A DNA stretch of 64,000 nucleotides from Tenacibaculum tangerinum. GTDB taxonomy: Bacteria; Bacteroidota; Bacteroidia; Flavobacteriales; Flavobacteriaceae. The stretch spans positions 605,001 through 669,000 of the forward strand of contig NZ_CP122539.1 in NCBI RefSeq assembly GCF_029853675.1. Reading direction: 5' to 3'. A program made the position numbers and the translations under genes. This document shows, in pieces, positions 1 to 6,777 of the stretch. The notes below the pieces were generated by a model. The model was given only the letters and a program-made list of their open reading frames with translations. It made no database searches and was not told the DNA's origin. Numbering within the stretch: position 1 is the first letter of the stretch; each line of letters begins with the position of its first letter.

Positions 1-499
1 TAATAATTCAGTAAACAACCTTTTTAAAGGATCTTTTTTTCTTTCTTAGTGTAAATACACATAAAAAAATTTCTAAAGCAAAAAATAAATTCGATGTCTT
101 TTAATGAAGTTTTTAAGTCACTTTCCATGATAGTTGATTGGTTTTTTCAAAGTTAAAAAGCTTGGAAAAAGTATGGAAAAGGAAACCCGTAAAACGAGAA
201 AATCTTTTCCATACTTTTTCTAATCATTTTCCATAATGTCTCTTAGAATCAGTGCTATGTTTGTATCAGAATTAATCGAGAAAGCAAAAACAAACACATC
301 GATTGGTTTTAATTACAAGATGTACTATCGGTAGAATTTCTTAGAAGGGAAGCTACGAAACGACACCGATACTTATCTTCACTTCCCGCGAAAGAGGCGC
401 GCGACTCTTTTAAAATTTTTAGGCTTTTCAAGCAAAACGAAACTGAGCACCAACGCTTGGAAAGGAATTCTAATGCTCAAAATTTTAAAAGAAATAACA
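1..499. other. Leading intergenic stretch
   Basis: No convincing gene is seen here. Short open frames exist on both strands (for example on the minus strand at 379-573) but they lack family-like features and overlap the next gene. The only structure I see is the inverted repeat at 165-220, listed separately. Promoter elements for the small gene that follows are not clear. Confidence 0.5.
165..220. repeat. 16-bp perfect inverted repeat
   Basis: GAAAAAGTATGGAAAA at 165-180 is the exact reverse complement of 205-220, with a 24-nt spacer. A related TTTCCAT word occurs again at 122-128 and 228-234. There is no T-tract directly after the second arm, so this is not a typical terminator. It could form an RNA hairpin, be a protein-binding site, or be the remains of a repeat element. 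Confidence 0.6.
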
Positions 500-703
500 A
501 TGGACAAGATTTTAATAATGATTACACTTTTAGTGACTAGTGGATTATACACCATAAATTCAAACTCAACCACCGTAGTACCTGAGTCTACCTCTACGGA
601 AACAACGACAAATGATACGAGTACTACTACCAGTAATGATACGGGTGGAGAAACTGACCAAGACCCAGATCCAGAAGAAGATCCAAATAATGGAGGTAGT
701 TAA
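500..703 (+). CDS. Small Thr/Ser/Asp-rich secreted peptide
   Basis: This 67-residue protein is not a family I recognise. An upstream in-frame ATG at 473 would add nine residues, but the ATG at 500 gives a clean signal-peptide-like N-terminus (MDKILIMITLLVTSGLYT). The rest is low-complexity: a Thr/Ser/Asn-rich middle (about residues 21-48) and an acidic, Pro/Asp/Glu-rich end closing in NNGGS. It probably leaves the cytoplasm and is unstructured. A strong terminator follows at 731, so it is transcribed apart from the sensor kinase downstream. Function unknown. Low-complexity sequence weakens the coding case, but the signal peptide plus terminator supports a real gene. Confidence 0.55.
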   Translation: MDKILIMITLLVTSGLYTINSNSTTVVPESTSTETTTNDTSTTTSNDTGGETDQDPDPEEDPNNGGS

Positions 704-730
704 CGGAAATTAAATTAGTTTAATAAAATG

Positions 731-760
731 AAGGAGCAATTATAAGTTGCTCCTTTTTTA
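731..760 (+). terminator. Rho-independent terminator
   Basis: The 9-bp stem AAGGAGCAA (731-739) / TTGCTCCTT (747-755) with a 7-nt loop runs into a T-run. It ends the small peptide gene and separates it from the sensor kinase gene at 777. Confidence 0.85.
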
Positions 761-776
761 TTTATAAATTAGACCT

Positions 777-2663
777 ATGAAAAAAGATAAAACTTTAATT
801 CTCACTTACATAATTATTATAGCTTTATTATCATGTAATAAAAAAACCGTTAAGAATGAGGAAGACGTTAAGGAAGAGGATATTGTAAAGCAATTTACCT
901 ATAGAGAAAGGTTAAGTTACTATTTATCTAAAAAAGGAAATTTAGATGATTTTAATATTATAAGAAATATAGCATATTGTTATAATAAATTAGAAAAGCC
1001 AGATAGTTCAATTTTTTATATAAATGAATTTTTGAAAAATCAAAAAAATATATCTAATGAACAATTAGGTATGGTATTCTACAGGCTAGGAATTAATTAT
1101 AAAAAGCTAAATAAAATAAATGAAGCATATAAATATTTTGTCAAGTCTAAAGAACATTATTTAAGAGAAGGAGATAGTCTTAAAGTCGGCGAGAAATTAT
1201 TTAGTATAGCCAAAATCGAATCAGAAAAAGAATTATACTATAAAAGTGATGAAACATGTATAAAAGCCCTTGAATACTTAAAACCAATAAATTCTTATTT
1301 ACTACCGTCAATTTATAATTGTTTGGGTATTAATAATTATGAGCAAAGAAAATATGAGTACTCTAATGATTGGTATGAAAAAGCTATAAAGTCAACTCGA
1401 GATAGTGTAAATAAGATTAGATATTATAATAATATTTCGATTAACTACAGAGAATTAAGAGATTATAAGCAATCATTAAGTTTATATGAAAAAATTAAGT
1501 CAAATAAATATTTTGATAGTATTCCTTTGGATTTAAAAGCAAAAATAATTGATAATAATGCTTACGCAAAGTTTAGAGCAGGTTTGAAAATTAATACTCA
1601 AGACTTTTACTTAGCTCAAAAACTTAAAAAAGAATTAAACGATAATGTAGCTTTAATAGCGAATTACAATTATCTATCAGATTATTATTATAGTAATAAA
1701 AAAACTAATAAAGCTATTAATAATGCAAATAGAATGTATGAATTAGCACTTAAGTTAGATAAACCAGATGATAGAATAGAAGCTTTAGATAAAATAATTA
1801 AATTGGAAAAGAATGAAATCAAAAAAGAAGCTTTATTCCTAGAAAGAATTAATTTAAGTGATAGTATACAAAAAGCTAGAGAAAATTCAAAGATTCAATT
1901 TATAGCGTACGTTTATAATTTTCAAGAAGAACGAAAACAAAAATTAGAAGTTAAAGCTGATCTTGCAGAATTGAACCTTAGTTTAGAACAACAAAAATCC
2001 CAAAAGCAAGTATGGATTTTTGTCGTTGTTGTTGTGGTATTAGGGTCGGTCGTGTATTTCTTTTATAGAAGAGGACAAACCAAAAAAGAAAAAATTATTG
2101 AAGTGTATAAGACAGAAACTCGCTTGGCGAAAAAGATACACGATGAAACGGCAAACGATGTGTATGCAGTGATGAGTATATTGCAAAACAATCCTACTAC
2201 AGATACGAAGTTGCTTACCAGAATACAGAAAATATATGCGCAAATAAGAGATATATCGCATGAGAATAGTCCTGTACATACGGGAGAACAGTTTGAAAGC
2301 TTTTTAAGATACTTGTTTTTAGATTTTACCAACGATACCTGTAAAGTAATTCACAAAGGGGTATCAGAAGCAAATCTAAACGAATTGTCTAAAGAAAAAC
2401 AAATCGTTTTGTACAGAGTTTTACAGGAGCTACTGGTTAATACAAAAAAACATAGTAAAGCAAGCTTGGTACTCATTACTTTTTCAGTACTAAAAGATAC
2501 AATATCAGTGGTGTATCAAGATAATGGGAAGGGGGTTGAAAACCTAGTCATGAAAAACGGATTTCAAAATATGGAAACCCGTATAAAATCAGTAGGAGGG
2601 TTTGTTACTTTTGAATCAGCGCTAGAAAAAGGATTTCAAGCAAAGTTTCAATTTAAAAAGTAG
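777..2663 (+). CDS. TPR-containing sensor histidine kinase
   Basis: The 628-residue sensor begins with a lipobox-like leader (LLSC, Cys20). A long Tyr/Asn-rich helical region of tetratricopeptide repeats (about 40-350) and a coiled-coil-like stretch follow, then one membrane segment (about 411-431, very Val-rich). The cytoplasmic part has a HisKA_3-type phospho-acceptor motif, KIHDETAND with His455, and a HATPase_c domain with N-box ELLVNTKKHSKAS near 549 and G-box DNGKG near 582. This is the Bacteroidota TPR-kinase type that pairs with LuxR-like regulators. Its partner starts 2 nt after its stop. The sensed signal is unknown; TPRs usually bind peptides or proteins. Confidence 0.9.
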   Translation: MKKDKTLILTYIIIIALLSCNKKTVKNEEDVKEEDIVKQFTYRERLSYYLSKKGNLDDFNIIRNIAYCYNKLEKPDSSIFYINEFLKNQKNISNEQLGMVFYRLGINYKKLNKINEAYKYFVKSKEHYLREGDSLKVGEKLFSIAKIESEKELYYKSDETCIKALEYLKPINSYLLPSIYNCLGINNYEQRKYEYSNDWYEKAIKSTRDSVNKIRYYNNISINYRELRDYKQSLSLYEKIKSNKYFDSIPLDLKAKIIDNNAYAKFRAGLKINTQDFYLAQKLKKELNDNVALIANYNYLSDYYYSNKKTNKAINNANRMYELALKLDKPDDRIEALDKIIKLEKNEIKKEALFLERINLSDSIQKARENSKIQFIAYVYNFQEERKQKLEVKADLAELNLSLEQQKSQKQVWIFVVVVVVLGSVVYFFYRRGQTKKEKIIEVYKTETRLAKKIHDETANDVYAVMSILQNNPTTDTKLLTRIQKIYAQIRDISHENSPVHTGEQFESFLRYLFLDFTNDTCKVIHKGVSEANLNELSKEKQIVLYRVLQELLVNTKKHSKASLVLITFSVLKDTISVVYQDNGKGVENLVMKNGFQNMETRIKSVGGFVTFESALEKGFQAKFQFKK

Positions 2664-2665
2664 TT

Positions 2666-3331
2666 ATGTTTCAAAAAGTATTAATTGCCGAAGATGCCGA
2701 TTACACCTCAAGTGGTATTGAAGTAGCCCTTAGAGATATGCAAATAGCTGAAGTTGCCTATGCACAATATTGCGATGAAGCTTTTTTAAAGCTAAAAAAA
2801 GCATGGTTAGATAACAAACCGTTCGATTTGTTAGTGAGTGATTTATCATTTAAAGAAGGCATGCATAAGCAGCGACTTAGCTCTGGAGAAGAACTGATAT
2901 CCGAAGCAAAAAAACTACAGCCCTCTTTAAAAACCATTGTATTTTCTATTGAAGAGAAACCCTATCGAGTACAGCAGTTGTGCAACGAATTGGAAGTAAA
3001 TGCCTACGTATGGAAATCGAATCATGGGCAAGAAGAGTTAAAAAAGGCAGTACAGGCTGTTTATAATGGTAACTTTTTTATCACACCCCAATTGGCACAT
3101 GCCTTACGAGATAAGGTAAGTTTTGAAGTAACAGACTACGATATATTTTTACTCAAACAGTTGGCAGAGGGATTAGATCAAAAAGAAATTAGCGAAATAC
3201 TGAAAGAAAACCATATAAAACCCAGTAGCATCAGTTCAGTAGAAAAACGCTTGAAGTTATTGAAAGAAAATTTCAATGCAAACAACCCTACACAGCTCAT
3301 TGCCATTACCAAAGATTTCGGACTTATTTGA
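2666..3331 (+). CDS. Response regulator, receiver plus LuxR-like HTH
   Basis: This 221-residue regulator has an N-terminal receiver domain (acidic pocket Glu9/Asp10, phospho-acceptor Asp59 in LLVSDLSF). The C-terminal region (about 155-221) resembles the HTH of Bacteroidota LuxR-type regulators, with the segment LAEGLDQKEISEIL where the helix-turn-helix should start. It begins 2 nt after the kinase stop codon, so the two form a cognate pair in one transcript. The HTH is divergent from the classical GerE pattern. Targets are unknown; the small secreted peptide gene upstream is a neighbour worth testing. Confidence 0.85.
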   Translation: MFQKVLIAEDADYTSSGIEVALRDMQIAEVAYAQYCDEAFLKLKKAWLDNKPFDLLVSDLSFKEGMHKQRLSSGEELISEAKKLQPSLKTIVFSIEEKPYRVQQLCNELEVNAYVWKSNHGQEELKKAVQAVYNGNFFITPQLAHALRDKVSFEVTDYDIFLLKQLAEGLDQKEISEILKENHIKPSSISSVEKRLKLLKENFNANNPTQLIAITKDFGLI

Positions 3332-3382
3332 ATGAAATAGGAATGTACTATCCTGTAAAGTGTGAAAAACTTATTTATCGAG

Positions 3383-3412
3383 GGTTTGACTTTTTAGAGT
3401 TGAACCTTTTTT
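3383..3412 (+). terminator. Terminator after the two-component operon
   Basis: The stem GGTTTGACT (3383-3391) / AGTTGAACC (3398-3406) pairs fully, with two G-U wobbles, and is followed by six Ts. Confidence 0.65.
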
Positions 3413-3618
3413 CAAATAGCAATAACATTGTTTATAAACTTTTTTCCTTGATACATAAAACTTCTTTCTTTTATCAAACGTGTTTTCTTTCTAGATAACG
3501 GTTCTTTTTGTGAACAGCACAGGTTGCTTGTTTCAATATTTTTTTTCAATCTGAGGTCTTAATATTTCTTTTAAGTCCTTTAATGCTTCTATTTTAAACA
3601 TAAGTGCTGATGTCGGTA

Positions 3619-3718
3619 AAAATATTTTTCCAGAGAATTTGAAAATAATTAGTTTAATATAATAATTACCTAGAAAATATTTTCCAAGGAATATATTTAA
3701 TATTTTTTTGTACTTTCG
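3619..3718 (+). promoter_or_regulatory. Promoter and palindromic operator of the doxX-osmC operon
   Basis: A near-palindrome at 3676-3697 has the core ATTTTCCAAGGAAT. Weaker relatives lie at 3621-3640 (TTTTTCCAGAGAAT) and 3667-3678 (TACCTAGAAAAT). A TACTTTCG sequence at 3711-3718 matches the Bacteroidota -7 box (TAnnTTTG) except for one base. The main palindrome covers the expected -33 region, so a bound protein should block transcription. The same core recurs in the promoter of the grx-like/marR operon at 5901-5922, which points to the MarR protein as the binder (inference). Confidence 0.6.
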
Positions 3719-3735
3719 CAAAAGAATTTTAAACG

Positions 3736-3830
3736 TAAGGTGATAGCAAGGGTTTAATCCTCGTAGTTTGCCTCGAAATTCTTAAATAATTTTTTTGAAT
3801 ACCCAGCATGCTTGCATTGGGGCAGTTTAA
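3736..3830 (+). repeat. Dispersed ~95-bp repeat, copy A
   Basis: This copy shares an ordered set of blocks with three others at 26843-26940 (minus), 40301-40360 (minus, partial) and 49246-49342 (plus): a GATAGC/AATAGCC block, a TTTAAT block, a TTGCCTC-like block, the block AAATTCTTAAATAATTT, a T-run, and the hairpin-forming end AATACCCAGCATGCTTGC. Here it lies between the -7 box and the start codon of the doxX-like gene, so it would be in the 5' leader RNA. Confidence 0.75.
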
Positions 3831-3841
3831 TAACAAGTAAA

Positions 3842-4195
3842 ATGAAAAGAGACAAAATTATTTTTTATGTAACCACAGGACTATTAACGGTATTATTACT
3901 TTTTTCGGCAGGAATGTATTTTTTTAACTATGCAGAAGTCGCTAAAATGTTTACAACGTTTGGGTATCCAACTTATATAATTTATCCGTATGCAATAGCA
4001 AAACTATTAGGAGTAGTTGCGCTTTGGTTTTTTAGAGGTACGTTTTTAAACGAATGGGCGTATGCAGGGTTCTTTTTTGCATTCATCCTTGCTTTTTTTG
4101 CGCATTACATGATTGGAGATGAACAACAAGTAGGAGCTATAATTGCACTGGTATTGCTAATTGTTTCATACATTTATAGTAAAAAAATACAATGA
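3842..4195 (+). CDS. DoxX-like small membrane protein
   Basis: This 117-residue protein has four predicted membrane helices (about 5-25, 45-65, 70-90 and 95-113) and matches the DoxX-like membrane family. An earlier ATG at 3812 in the same frame lies inside the dispersed repeat and adds a non-family N-terminus, so the ATG at 3842 (MKRDKIIFY) is chosen. It is the first gene of a redox-stress operon, and its end overlaps the osmC start by 4 nt (ATGA). DoxX-type proteins have been tied to thiol and oxidative-stress complexes, but the exact role of this subgroup is not known to me. Confidence 0.8.
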   Translation: MKRDKIIFYVTTGLLTVLLLFSAGMYFFNYAEVAKMFTTFGYPTYIIYPYAIAKLLGVVALWFFRGTFLNEWAYAGFFFAFILAFFAHYMIGDEQQVGAIIALVLLIVSYIYSKKIQ

Positions 4196-4602
4196 GCAAT
4201 AATACAACAGCAACAGTTACGCTAACCCAAAAAAATTATTTAGCAGAGGCAAAGATGAGAAATCATTTTGCCGTTATCGATGAGCCTTTAGACTTTGGAG
4301 GAGATGACAATGGACCTACTCCAGTAGAGTACTTGCTTACAGCCATAGGTGGTTGTGTTTCCATTACCTTACGTATGTATGCACAACGAAAGGGTTGGAA
4401 CTTGGGTAAAATCACGGTCAATATGAGTCAAAAGGAACAATTAACACCTCAGGGAATTAAAAAATCATTAGTAGAAGAAATTTCATTTGAAAAAGAAGTT
4501 ACAGAAGAGCAGCGTGCTAAACTGTTAGAAATAGCAGGAAAATGTCCAGTCGCCAAAATGGTAAAAGAAGCCACAGAAATAGAATCAAAAATAACCATAT
4601 AA
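4192..4602 (+). CDS. OsmC/Ohr-family peroxidase-like protein
   Basis: The 136-residue protein fits the OsmC family, which reduces organic hydroperoxides with a pair of reactive cysteines. Both are present: Cys55 in GGCVSITL and Cys118 in GKCPVAKM, the usual spacing and context. The first half carries the family motif PVEYLLTAIGGC. It is cytoplasmic, with no signal peptide. It overlaps the doxX-like gene by 4 nt and the next gene starts right at its stop. Together with the FMN reductase and MarR regulator nearby, this suggests a peroxide or electrophile defence operon. Confidence 0.9.
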   Translation: MSNNTTATVTLTQKNYLAEAKMRNHFAVIDEPLDFGGDDNGPTPVEYLLTAIGGCVSITLRMYAQRKGWNLGKITVNMSQKEQLTPQGIKKSLVEEISFEKEVTEEQRAKLLEIAGKCPVAKMVKEATEIESKITI

Positions 4603-5133
4603 ATGAAGAAAATAATCGCTTTTGCAGGTAGTAATAGTCAAAAATCAATCAATAAAAAGCTTGCGATATACGCTTCCAGCTTAGTAGATAATGTAGAGAT
4701 TATCATATTAGACTTAAATGATTTTCCATTACCAATTTATGGAATCGATAAAGAAATGAAAGAGGGTATACCAGCAAATGCAGTGAAATTTTTAGATAAA
4801 ATTAAAGAGGCTGATGGAGTTATTGTTTCGTTAGCAGAGCATAATGGAAATTTTACGGTGGCTTTTAAGAATATATATGACTGGATGTCGCGCATAGAAC
4901 AAAAATTATGGCACAACAAACCTATGTTGTTATTATCAACCTCTCCAGGAGGTAGAGGAGGAGCTTCAGTAATGGAAATAGCTAAAAATGGATTTCCTTA
5001 TATGGGAGGAAATATCATTACAGATTTTTCTTTACCAAAATTTTATGATAACTTTAAAGACGGAAGAATTGTAAATGAGGAGTTTAATCAAAAAATAAAA
5101 GAAGCAGTTACAATTTTCCAAAAATCAGTTTAA
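4603..5133 (+). CDS. NADPH-dependent FMN reductase family protein
   Basis: This 176-residue flavodoxin-fold protein starts AFAGSNSQKSINKKLA, the FMN phosphate-binding loop of the NADPH-dependent FMN reductase family (SsuE/ChrR/AzoR-like). A second family motif, LLLSTSPGGRGGASVM, appears near 107-122. It likely reduces quinones, azo compounds or free flavin with NAD(P)H. It directly abuts osmC and precedes the iron-sulfur gene by 17 nt. The natural substrate cannot be read from sequence; the operon context favours quinone or electrophile detoxification. Confidence 0.85.
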   Translation: MKKIIAFAGSNSQKSINKKLAIYASSLVDNVEIIILDLNDFPLPIYGIDKEMKEGIPANAVKFLDKIKEADGVIVSLAEHNGNFTVAFKNIYDWMSRIEQKLWHNKPMLLLSTSPGGRGGASVMEIAKNGFPYMGGNIITDFSLPKFYDNFKDGRIVNEEFNQKIKEAVTIFQKSV

Positions 5134-5150
5134 ACAAAAAATCAAAAATT

Positions 5151-5582
5151 ATGTCAGAAGCGAAGGAAGTTGTAAAAAGATATAGCAATGATGATATCAC
5201 GGTTGTTTGGAAGCCAAATAGTTGTATTCATTCAAAAAAATGTTGGAAAGGCTTGATACAAGTTTTCAATCCACAAAATAGACCGTGGGTAAATATGGAT
5301 GGTGCCTCTTCAAAAAGAATACAAGAACAAGTAGCCAAATGCCCCTCAGGAGCATTATCGTGTGCTTCAAAGAATAAAGAAAATCAAGGTTCAAATACTG
5401 CAAAAATGAAAGTAGAAGTTTTAGAAGATGGCCCCTTATTAGTTCACGGAAGTTTGGAAGTTTCTCTTTCAAATGGTAAAACAGAAACCAAGAATAACTC
5501 AACTGCTTTTTGTAGGTGCGGAGCTTCAGAGAATAAACCGTATTGCGACGGTACACACAAGGAAATAAATTTTAAAGGATAA
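5151..5582 (+). CDS. YjdI-type Fe-S domain fused to CDGSH iron-sulfur domain
   Basis: Two small iron-sulfur modules are joined in 143 residues. Residues about 8-75 resemble the YjdI/Fer4_19 mono-cluster domain (NSCIHSKKCW and AKCPSGALSC supply the cysteines). Residues 121-136 match the CDGSH consensus exactly (CRCGASENKPYCDGTH: Cys121, Cys123, Cys132, His136), which binds a redox-active 2Fe-2S cluster. The next gene encodes a small acetyltransferase like E. coli YjdJ, so the yjdI-yjdJ neighbourhood is kept. The role is probably redox sensing or electron transfer within the stress operon. Confidence 0.88.
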   Translation: MSEAKEVVKRYSNDDITVVWKPNSCIHSKKCWKGLIQVFNPQNRPWVNMDGASSKRIQEQVAKCPSGALSCASKNKENQGSNTAKMKVEVLEDGPLLVHGSLEVSLSNGKTETKNNSTAFCRCGASENKPYCDGTHKEINFKG

Positions 5583-5588
5583 ATATTT

Positions 5589-5870
5589 ATGCAGGTTAAA
5601 CAAGAAGATAACGGAAAAAAAGGGGAATTCTTTGTTGAGAAAGAGAATAAAAAAGTAGCAATGATGACCTACACTTGGGCAGAAGATGACAAAATAATTA
5701 TAGACCATACCGAAGTAGCACCAAGTTTAAGAGGAAAAGGAATAGGAGAGGAGTTAGTAGAAGCCTCAATTAATTTTGCAAGAAATAAGAATATAAAAAT
5801 TGTACCACTATGTCCTTTTGTAAAATCGGTTATTGATGCAACGCCTGAATATTCAGACGTTTTGATGTAA
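5589..5870 (+). CDS. YjdJ-like small GNAT acetyltransferase
   Basis: A 93-residue protein of the short GNAT_acetyltr_2 type. The acetyl-CoA-binding motif is LRGKGIGEELVEASINFA (about 48-65), with a terminal PLCPFVKSVI segment typical of this mini-family. It lies 6 nt after the YjdI-CDGSH gene and appears to be the last gene of the operon. E. coli YjdJ and human GTLF3B-like proteins share this fold, but their substrates are unknown to me. The start at 5589 is an ATG and gives the usual family length. Confidence 0.85.
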   Translation: MQVKQEDNGKKGEFFVEKENKKVAMMTYTWAEDDKIIIDHTEVAPSLRGKGIGEELVEASINFARNKNIKIVPLCPFVKSVIDATPEYSDVLM

Positions 5871-5900
5871 ACAAGCTTCCTTTTTAATATTTGCAAAGAA

Positions 5901-5941
5901 TTTATTTTCCTTGGTAAATAAATGTATGTTTTGTATTTTTG
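5901..5941 (+). promoter_or_regulatory. Promoter and operator of the grx-like/marR operon
   Basis: A Bacteroidota promoter is visible: TTGG at 5911-5914, a 19-nt gap, and TATTTTTG at 5934-5941 (TAnnTTTG). A 22-bp near-palindrome at 5901-5922, with core TTTTCCTTGGTAAA, is centred on the -33 box. It resembles the palindrome at 3676-3697 in front of the doxX operon. This fits autoregulation by the MarR protein encoded in this operon (inference). Confidence 0.7.
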
Positions 5942-5963
5942 TACCCAAAATAAAGAGGCCAAA

Positions 5964-6212
5964 ATGAAGATAGTATTATACGGTAGAAAAGGACATGCGC
6001 ATACTGTTGCATATAAAAATTTTCTAAAATCTGCGGAAGTTCCATTTGAATACAAAGATGTTTCTGTAGATGACCAAGCAAAAGAACATACCAAAGAACT
6101 TTACGAGGGGCAAATTAAATATCCTACGCTATTTGTTGACGATGAAGTGTATTTAACGCCATCGTCAGATACTTTTAACAAATTAATGCAAGACTTAAAG
6201 TTAAGAGGCTAA
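5964..6212 (+). CDS. Glutaredoxin-like thioredoxin-fold protein without active cysteines
   Basis: An 82-residue thioredoxin-fold protein: beta strand KIVLYG, the active-site loop, then the cis-proline motif KYPTLFVDDEVYL, as in glutaredoxins. The loop where CPYC should be reads GRKGHAHTVAYK and has no cysteine; the whole protein has none. It resembles the small UxxX/GrxC-like selenoprotein-related group, where His now takes the redox position (inference). The ATG at 5964 is chosen because the earlier in-frame ATG at 5922 overlaps the promoter. It shares an operon with marR. Probably not a classic dithiol oxidoreductase; it may bind glutathione or a partner protein. Confidence 0.75.
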   Translation: MKIVLYGRKGHAHTVAYKNFLKSAEVPFEYKDVSVDDQAKEHTKELYEGQIKYPTLFVDDEVYLTPSSDTFNKLMQDLKLRG

Positions 6213-6259
6213 CCTTTTAATTTAGGGCAGAAAAATACGAATAGTTGACAGCCAAAACA

Positions 6260-6700
6260 ATGGGAGATATTTCAAAAGACATTAACTCAAAGTTTCCAAA
6301 CAATAAAATCAAAGCATTTATCAACATAAAGTACACTGCTAATTGGATCAATAGTAAAGAAAACGAGTTTTTCAAGCAATATAGTATTTCAGCGCAGCAA
6401 TTTAATATTCTTCGCATTCTAAAAGGAGCTAATAAAGCGATTAAAGTTCAAACGATAAAAGATAGAATGATCGAACGAGCTCCTAATGCCACGAGGTTGA
6501 TGGATAAATTATACGAGAAAAATTTAATTGATCGTGAAAGATGTGAGCACGATAGAAGAGTCGTCTATATAAATATAACGCAGCAAGGAAAAGAATTATT
6601 AGAAGAAATAAATGCTAATTTAGATTTAGATTTTATTCAGAACCTTACGGAAGAAGAATCCATTCAACTCAGCGAATTACTAGATAAAATTAGACAGTAG
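6260..6700 (+). CDS. MarR-family transcriptional regulator
   Basis: This 146-residue winged-helix regulator has the MarR layout: N-terminal dimer helix, HTH (about 45-85, with APNATRLMDKLYEKNLI as recognition helix) and wing motif CEHDRRVVYINIT, then a C-terminal dimer helix. The ATG at 6260 is preferred to a TTG at 6245. A single cysteine sits in the wing (RERCEHDRR). It lies downstream of the cysteine-less glutaredoxin-like gene, and shared palindromes occur in front of both stress operons. It most likely represses both and responds to an oxidant or phenolic ligand. Confidence 0.88.
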   Translation: MGDISKDINSKFPNNKIKAFINIKYTANWINSKENEFFKQYSISAQQFNILRILKGANKAIKVQTIKDRMIERAPNATRLMDKLYEKNLIDRERCEHDRRVVYINITQQGKELLEEINANLDLDFIQNLTEEESIQLSELLDKIRQ

Positions 6701-6777
6701 ATTTTACGTTTAGATAACGTAAATAATAAATGCAGTTTAGACTAAAAAGGGTTATTTTTGGCACCATGCCTTTTACT

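Noticed and set aside
3533..3721. 62-codon minus-strand frame
   Set aside because: It covers the operator and promoter of the doxX operon and reads as AT-rich filler.
5669..6094. 141-codon minus-strand frame
   Set aside because: It overlaps the YjdJ-like gene, the promoter at 5901-5941 and the glutaredoxin-like gene; its composition is not protein-like.
6703..6723. Hairpin TTTACGTT/AACGTAAA between marR and lptB
   Set aside because: The stem is good, but no T-tract follows on either strand, so I did not call a terminator.
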